Positions 58,894 through 64,000 of a stretch of 64,000 bases of DNA are shown in pieces; position 1 is the first letter of the stretch, and every line of letters starts with the position of its first letter. Below the pieces are notes generated by a model, which was given only the letters and a program-made list of their open reading frames with translations, had not been told where the DNA came from and searched no databases. The position numbers were made by a program, and so were the translations under genes. This DNA comes from Vibrio sp. NTOU-M3 (GTDB lineage: Bacteria > Pseudomonadota > Gammaproteobacteria > Enterobacterales > Vibrionaceae): assembly GCF_040869035.1 (NCBI RefSeq), contig NZ_CP162100.1, forward strand, positions 186,001-250,000. Reading direction: 5' to 3'.

Positions 58894-60035
58894 AATTAAA
58901 AAGACAACATAAAATTTTCCTGAATAAGTTTTGGAAAAACCGCAAGCCCAAGCAGCGTTCTTTTATTCTCGTTGTATTGATACCAACGTTACTCGCTACG
59001 CTGTATTACAGCCTGATTGCTTCTGGTTTATACGTGGTTGAAACTCGGTTTTCAGTCAAAGGTAATGAACTGCAACAGGTCGACTTGCTTAGTGGATTAG
59101 CAGGTATTCCTGCTCAAGGAGGCAGTGCTTCTGATTCTTATATTCTTCAGGATTACATTACCTCCGGAGAGATTTTACGTACTTTGAATCAAGATATTGA
59201 CCTTGAAAAAGTATTTAACCATCCGGATGCGGATTGGTTTTCCGCACTTGGGCATGATCAATCACAACAAGACCAGTTGGATTACTGGCGTGAGCGGATC
59301 GGTATTTCTTATGACCCAACGACCACTATTACAACACTGAAGACGAGAGCGTTTAGTGCAGAAGATGCCAAAGCATTAGCTGAAGCCATTCTTCATCAAA
59401 GTGAAGTATTGGTAAACACACTTTCTGAACGAGCGCGCAATGATGATCTGGAGTTTGCTCTGGCCGAAGTTGCTCGTGCAGAAGATCGTGTTAGCAAAGC
59501 GCGCTTATCGATGAATGATTTCCGCAATGAAGCGCAGGATTTAGACCCTAAGCAGACGGCGAGCGCAAAAATGATGTTGATTGGGGAACTAGAAGCTCAA
59601 TTGGCCAAGGCACAGGCTGAATTGAACGCCCTGCGTAGTTACATGAATCGTAATGCCCCAGCAGTACAAGGCCTTCAACGCCAAGTCTCGGCATTGACTC
59701 ACCAGATCAAGAAAGAAAAACAAAATATTTCAGGCGACAGTAAAACACAACCAGCGTTAGCGGGCATGTTTGCTGAGTATGAACCTTTGATTGTTGAACG
59801 CACGTTTGCGGAGAAATCTTATACCTCGGCATTGGCTTCATTAGAAGCTGCTCGGGTAGAGGCATCACGTAAGCACCGCTATTTGGCTACATTCGTTGAA
59901 CCCGCGTTACCTGATGAAGCGACGGAACCATATCGACTGAAGAAAATAGCAACTGTCTTTTTTGCCTGTTTCATCGCTTGGGCTATTGGCCTGTTGGGAT
60001 TAGGTATTATCAGAGAACATGCTGGCTGGGTGTAA
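58890..60035 (+). CDS. kpsE: Capsule export polysaccharide co-polymerase KpsE
   Basis: KpsE is an inner-membrane protein with a large periplasmic domain that couples KpsMT to KpsD. The 381 residues have two membrane segments (about 25-46 and 351-375) flanking a periplasmic region with coiled coils (about 175-285; ELEAQLAKAQAELNALRSY). This is the PCP-3 family topology. It begins inside the end of kpsT (ATGA) and is followed by a 55-base gap before the polymerase gene. Confidence 0.95.
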   Translation: MKLKRQHKIFLNKFWKNRKPKQRSFILVVLIPTLLATLYYSLIASGLYVVETRFSVKGNELQQVDLLSGLAGIPAQGGSASDSYILQDYITSGEILRTLNQDIDLEKVFNHPDADWFSALGHDQSQQDQLDYWRERIGISYDPTTTITTLKTRAFSAEDAKALAEAILHQSEVLVNTLSERARNDDLEFALAEVARAEDRVSKARLSMNDFRNEAQDLDPKQTASAKMMLIGELEAQLAKAQAELNALRSYMNRNAPAVQGLQRQVSALTHQIKKEKQNISGDSKTQPALAGMFAEYEPLIVERTFAEKSYTSALASLEAARVEASRKHRYLATFVEPALPDEATEPYRLKKIATVFFACFIAWAIGLLGLGIIREHAGWV

Positions 60036-60090
60036 CTCAGATATTAAACATTTTGTACAACGTTAATCACTTTAAGTCTTGGGAATAAGT

Positions 60091-62325
60091 ATGCTTATTA
60101 CGTTTATAACCCCTTACAATTGTGAAAGCAAAGACTCTTATCTTTATGAAAGAGCAAAGTATTTTCTTCACAATTCCTATCTATCAGATAAGACAAGGCG
60201 AATCTTTGTTGACTTTGCATCACTACCATCAATTTCCGATGAACTAGAAGAAATTGCTAAAAATCGTGGTATCGAGTATATCCGGTTAGAAAAATATGGT
60301 GAGCAGTTTTCAATCGGCACTTGTCGCAACATTGGAGTGTTGGACGCAAAAACAAAATATATTTCATTTCAAGATGTTGACTTATATGCGATCGATTCGG
60401 TTTATGAAAAAATCGAAGAGCGTGTTGAAAACTATACGTATTTTAATGAATTGGAGTTGATTCCTTGCCTGTATCTTACTCGAGAACATTCTTTAGAATA
60501 TCTTGATAACGATGAGAGTACACGTTATCAAATAACTAAAAATGCATACCTAGAAAATGACAAGAGTCGAATTGAAATGTATGCGCCTGCCTCTTCGTGT
60601 CAGCTAATTGAACGTTCTTTCTATTTGATGAGTGGTGGTGTTAGAAAGGATTTTTATGGTCATGGTTATGAAGATTTTGAACTTCATTATCGCCTTTGTG
60701 CAATGAGTAATAAGTTCTATCGGACTCACAATCCTCGCTCTCATGATTACAAATATGACAGTCTAGAATACAAAGGCTATAGAACGCTATTTAGTATGTT
60801 CGGCCGTCCATTGATGGATGATGGTATTTTCTTTGTACACCTTTGGCATGATAATCATAAAGGCACGAAATATCAGAAGCGTAATGCTGTTAATAAGAAA
60901 ATATTTGAGCATTCAATGGTGGAATTTGATGAGAAAAAATTCCGAGAGCCAATCCTCGCTGACAATCGACACCAAACAAAACTCTTGGTACTTGCACAAC
61001 AAAAATCGCTCAATGCTTCTTCTCTAAGGCATCTGTTTAGTGAAATTGGCCAGTGTGTATTTGTTGATGAAAAGAGTTTTAAATCTTTTTCTGCAATGAA
61101 GTCATATATTCAAAAGCATGGCATTGACAGAGTATTTTTCTTTAATCCGTATGGAAATGACCACCGTCTAAACCTCTACCGCGAATGTCGTAAGAATAAA
61201 ATCCCATTCTATGTCTATGATCGTGGTGGTTTGAATGATTCTTGGTTTATTGATCCGAATGGTTTCAATGCTGATAGTGATACCTATCATGAAAAACACT
61301 GGAACCATCCACTAACGCTAGAACAAGACGAAAACGTTCGTGTTTATATTAACGACGTGTTTTTAAAAGAAGAAACGTTAGAAAAAAATGGGGAACGGAT
61401 TGGTGGTGAATTCTTTCGCTATAAATATGGAGTTAACAACAAGAAAATTTTGTTTGTTCCTTATCAGCGTCCGGGTGACAGTGTTATTCGTCATTTCTCT
61501 GGCAATGTAAAAGGTGTCGAAGATTTTTCTGCCAAACTGCAAATTATTGCTGAAAAACTATCGCAGGACTGGGTTGTTGTAGCAAAGAAACATCCATTAG
61601 AAACAGAAATTAACATGCCAGATAACGTGATCTATTTACGTGATGACAAACATATTTTTGACTGTATTCAAGGATGTGATGCTGTGCTCCTGATTAACTC
61701 GGGTGTTGGTTTGTTGAGTATGATGGCTGGTAAGCCAGTTTACCATTTCGGCCAGTCTTACTATACACACCCAGAAATTACGCAAGAGGTGACTAGCGCA
61801 GATGACGCAGTGAAAAAGATTTCAAAGGGTTTCACTGTTAACCTAGAAAAGGTCAAACGTTTCATTCATTACCTTACTAATGAGGCGTATTCATTTGCGA
61901 CGACAGACTATCAGGAAGTCAAAGAAGGCAATGCATCGCGTAATGTTGCTGTTTTCTCAAAGTTTTATCAAATAAACATTCCGAACGAGTTATCTCTTGA
62001 ATACAAATGGCGTGAAATGCCGTTCCCAGTAAACACTAGATACTACGATTTTTATCGCTCGTATTTTGCAAAACCAAAAGAACCTGCAAAAAAAGCGGCA
62101 CCGCTCCCAAAGCCTAAACCCTCTGCTAGTCAACTTCCAGCGTCTCTAAAACCAGATGAGATAGTGCTGGATCACGTAGCAGAGGGGGATAGGGTAAGCA
62201 ACAAAATTGTTGGAACACATAAGCCAAAGCAAAAAAAATATGGTGTAAAACATAAGCTAGGAAAACTGATTAGAGATCCGGTTGGTGTTTTTCGTCGTAA
62301 GTTAAGTGCTAAGTCTAAAAACTAG
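60091..62325 (+). CDS. Putative two-domain capsule polymerase (GT-A plus Capsule_synth-like GT-B)
   Basis: A 744-residue protein, probably the enzyme that builds the capsule chain. The first 280 residues resemble a GT-A glycosyltransferase: a nucleotide-sugar fold start (LITFITPYN), a DVD metal motif at 95-97 and [10 protein letters not shown] at 192-201, like the second acidic motif of chondroitin- and galactosyltransferase-type enzymes. Residues about 295-640 resemble the KpsS/Capsule_synth GT-B fold: [10 protein letters not shown] at 377-386, KKHPLE, and [21 protein letters not shown] basic Pro/Lys-rich tail ends it. It is visibly AT-richer than its neighbours. ATG 60091 with GGGA upstream is preferred to TTG 60079. 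Substrates are unknown. Confidence 0.75.
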   Translation: MLITFITPYNCESKDSYLYERAKYFLHNSYLSDKTRRIFVDFASLPSISDELEEIAKNRGIEYIRLEKYGEQFSIGTCRNIGVLDAKTKYISFQDVDLYAIDSVYEKIEERVENYTYFNELELIPCLYLTREHSLEYLDNDESTRYQITKNAYLENDKSRIEMYAPASSCQLIERSFYLMSGGVRKDFYGHGYEDFELHYRLCAMSNKFYRTHNPRSHDYKYDSLEYKGYRTLFSMFGRPLMDDGIFFVHLWHDNHKGTKYQKRNAVNKKIFEHSMVEFDEKKFREPILADNRHQTKLLVLAQQKSLNASSLRHLFSEIGQCVFVDEKSFKSFSAMKSYIQKHGIDRVFFFNPYGNDHRLNLYRECRKNKIPFYVYDRGGLNDSWFIDPNGFNADSDTYHEKHWNHPLTLEQDENVRVYINDVFLKEETLEKNGERIGGEFFRYKYGVNNKKILFVPYQRPGDSVIRHFSGNVKGVEDFSAKLQIIAEKLSQDWVVVAKKHPLETEINMPDNVIYLRDDKHIFDCIQGCDAVLLINSGVGLLSMMAGKPVYHFGQSYYTHPEITQEVTSADDAVKKISKGFTVNLEKVKRFIHYLTNEAYSFATTDYQEVKEGNASRNVAVFSKFYQINIPNELSLEYKWREMPFPVNTRYYDFYRSYFAKPKEPAKKAAPLPKPKPSASQLPASLKPDEIVLDHVAEGDRVSNKIVGTHKPKQKKYGVKHKLGKLIRDPVGVFRRKLSAKSKN

Positions 62326-62327
62326 GA

Positions 62328-62966
62328 ATGAATAAATTGGAATCTGACTATTCTGAAGTAGCGGCGTCTTGTCACTTTGATGAGACAGCCGAAATAGAGC
62401 ATCCAGTGCATTGTGGACCTCGTAGTCAGGTCCATGGTATGTGCGAAGTAGGTGCTTTTCTGTTCCTAAATACTGACAGTATCATTTATCCACATGTGAA
62501 AATTGGGCGTTATTGCTCTATAGCTCGAAATTGTGAAATCGGTGTTGCTAGTCATCCAATAAACTATATGTCAACACATAGTTTTCAATACCACACTGCG
62601 CAGTTCCCTAAATATCCGGGCTACAAAGATAGTGTTCGGCGAGTTAAGCATCGAGCACATCCGGACACAGTGATTGGAAATGATGTATGGATAGGAGCAA
62701 AAGCCGTAATACTATCTGGAATTACCATCGGTGATGGTGCAGTTATTGCGGCGGGATCTGTTGTAACAAAGGATGTTCCCCCCTATGCCGTTGTAGGTGG
62801 AATTCCAGCTAAGCTCATAAAATATCGTTTTGGTCATAGTGAAATCACTGAACTATTACGTTTAAGGTGGTGGGAGTTACCGTTTGAGAAACTTGGCAAT
62901 TTAAGCTTTGACAATATTCGTTTGTGTATCTCTGAACTCGAAGAGATACGTGGGAGTGAATATTAG
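62328..62966 (+). CDS. Hexapeptide-repeat O-acetyltransferase
   Basis: A 212-residue left-handed beta-helix acetyltransferase of the CatB/NodL-like group. Repeats begin near residue 28 ([30 protein letters not shown]), a loop with the catalytic histidine region ([13 protein letters not shown]) follows, then [20 protein letters not shown] and [14 protein letters not shown]. It most probably acetylates the capsule polymer or a sugar precursor. It starts two bases after the polymerase stop and overlaps kpsC by 11 bases, so it is firmly part of the operon. A xenobiotic acetyltransferase role is less likely in this setting. Confidence 0.83.
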   Translation: MNKLESDYSEVAASCHFDETAEIEHPVHCGPRSQVHGMCEVGAFLFLNTDSIIYPHVKIGRYCSIARNCEIGVASHPINYMSTHSFQYHTAQFPKYPGYKDSVRRVKHRAHPDTVIGNDVWIGAKAVILSGITIGDGAVIAAGSVVTKDVPPYAVVGGIPAKLIKYRFGHSEITELLRLRWWELPFEKLGNLSFDNIRLCISELEEIRGSEY

Positions 62967-64000
62967 ACTCACAGTTTTTTCAAAAGGGATCCTTCAGCTA
63001 AAGAACTTACGTCTTTTTCTTGATGATCAGGCTGAACTTGTTATGCCTTTCAAACCAAGTGATGGCGTAATTGGCTGGGGGCATAAGCCCACAGCTCGCA
63101 GAGCTCGTAATTATGCAGCAAAAAATCAGCTGCCTTATGTTGCGCTTGAAGATGGCTTTCTTCGCTCCGTTGGACTGGGTGTTTCTGGTGTTCCGCCGCT
63201 TAGCTTAGTCGTGGATGAGGTGGGTATTTATTACGATGCTCACCAGCCCTCGAAGCTGGAGCAGTTGATTGCCGCTAGCGAGACACTGTCAGACGAGCAG
63301 TTGGCGCGCAGTCAGCGTTGTATTGATGCGTTTCGCCAGTCTCGATTGTCAAAATACAACCAGTTAACTTGCGATCCAGAGTTGACCAAAGTGTTACCCA
63401 AAGTCGTAGTGCTTGATCAAACCATAGGTGATGCGTCGGTTTCCGGTGCTATGGCAGACCAAACCAGTTTCGTGGAGATGCTTAAGCAAGCCTTAGATAC
63501 TCATCCTGAAGAGACGATTTGGGTCAAAGTGCATCCCGATGTTGTGGTTGGGAAAAAGCGAGGTTTTCTCTATCCGTTGTCGTTTGAACATCCACGGCTG
63601 AAGTTGTATAGCCAGAGCGTCAATCCGTGGGCGTTTTTAGACAGTGTTGAACATGTTTACACCGTGTCTAGCCTGATGGGGTTTGAAGCCCTGCTGGCAG
63701 GTTGCACTGTCCACTGTTTTGGGTTGCCATTTTATGCGGGTTGGGGGCTGACGCATGATCGCTTAAATTGTGAACGACGCAATCAACCTCGTAATCTAAG
63801 ACAAGTTTTTCATGCCGCTTACATTGACTATGCCCGCTACGTGGATCCTATCTTAGGCGAGCGTTGTGAGCTTGAAGATGTGATTTATTATTGCATAGAT
63901 CGTATGGCTCAGTTGTCACAACCCGTGCTCAAAATCAATGTCAGCGGTCTTTCTTGGTGGAAGCAACGTTGGATCGGTGACTATCTTAGCGCTTGGCGTT
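62956..64000 (+). CDS. kpsC: Capsule beta-Kdo transferase KpsC, N-terminal part
   Basis: KpsC extends the beta-Kdo linker on which group 2 capsules grow. The reading frame is open to the right edge (348 codons visible). The first GT domain is clear: [78 protein letters not shown]. coli KpsC has two such halves; only the first is in view. The start is taken as GTG 62956, nine bases after AAGAGA (62941-62946); GTG 62950 is too close to it. It overlaps the acetyltransferase gene by 11 bases. Confidence 0.92.
   Translation, partial: MNIRLTVFSKGILQLKNLRLFLDDQAELVMPFKPSDGVIGWGHKPTARRARNYAAKNQLPYVALEDGFLRSVGLGVSGVPPLSLVVDEVGIYYDAHQPSKLEQLIAASETLSDEQLARSQRCIDAFRQSRLSKYNQLTCDPELTKVLPKVVVLDQTIGDASVSGAMADQTSFVEMLKQALDTHPEETIWVKVHPDVVVGKKRGFLYPLSFEHPRLKLYSQSVNPWAFLDSVEHVYTVSSLMGFEALLAGCTVHCFGLPFYAGWGLTHDRLNCERRNQPRNLRQVFHAAYIDYARYVDPILGERCELEDVIYYCIDRMAQLSQPVLKINVSGLSWWKQRWIGDYLSAWR

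Overview
The window reads as a stretch of the larger chromosome of a Vibrio species. The support is protein-level recognition plus gene order: an AphA quorum-sensing regulator beside ppc, an ArgH fused to an acetyltransferase domain, the oxyR / peroxiredoxin-glutaredoxin pair, pilMNOPQ followed by aroKB-damX-dam-rpe-gph-trpS, and an Xds/ExeM-type nuclease with a GlyGly-CTERM tail. The exact species cannot be fixed from the sequence alone.

Layout. 1-5315: end of priA, then cytR, ftsN and the heat-shock protease operon hslVU with a visible sigma-32-like promoter. 5536-7152: an orphan BCCT-type osmolyte transporter. 7211-10565 (minus): fumarate reductase frdABCD. 10949-16446: epmA, a DHH-family phosphoesterase, a YibN-type rhodanese, secB, gpsA and cysE. 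16593-20210 (minus): aphA and ppc. 20431-26933: arginine biosynthesis, argE diverging from argCBG, then argH(A) with its own ArgR-like operator. 27130-31195: a redox cluster (Lpd-like flavoprotein, peroxiredoxin-glutaredoxin, oxyR) plus two small proteins. 31235-38307: mrcA (PBP1A) diverging from the type IV pilus/competence operon pilMNOPQ. 38483-45258: the shikimate/Dam cluster through trpS. 45583-52252: secreted nuclease, then cadB-cadA lysine decarboxylation without an adjacent cadC.

From 53014 to the right edge lies an ABC-transporter-dependent, Kdo-anchored capsule locus: small lipoprotein, KpsD-like exporter, KpsS-like Kdo transferase, KpsF, KpsM, KpsT, KpsE, a 744-residue two-part putative polymerase, an acetyltransferase and the start of kpsC. 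A perfect ops/JUMPstart core lies ten bases before the first ATG, so RfaH-type antitermination probably controls the whole unit. Nearly all genes overlap by 1 to 11 bases, and the apparent polymer-specific set visible here is only two genes.

The most interesting unexplained signals are non-coding: a pilQ-aroK intergenic element with two mutually exclusive 8-bp stems; a nested terminator-like hairpin between cadB and cadA; and a 16-bp inverted repeat between the peroxiredoxin and Lpd-like genes. A 15-of-16 OxyR operator match sits in front of oxyR. The two-part capsule polymerase is the most interesting protein. No rRNA, tRNA, CRISPR array, insertion sequence or prophage was seen.
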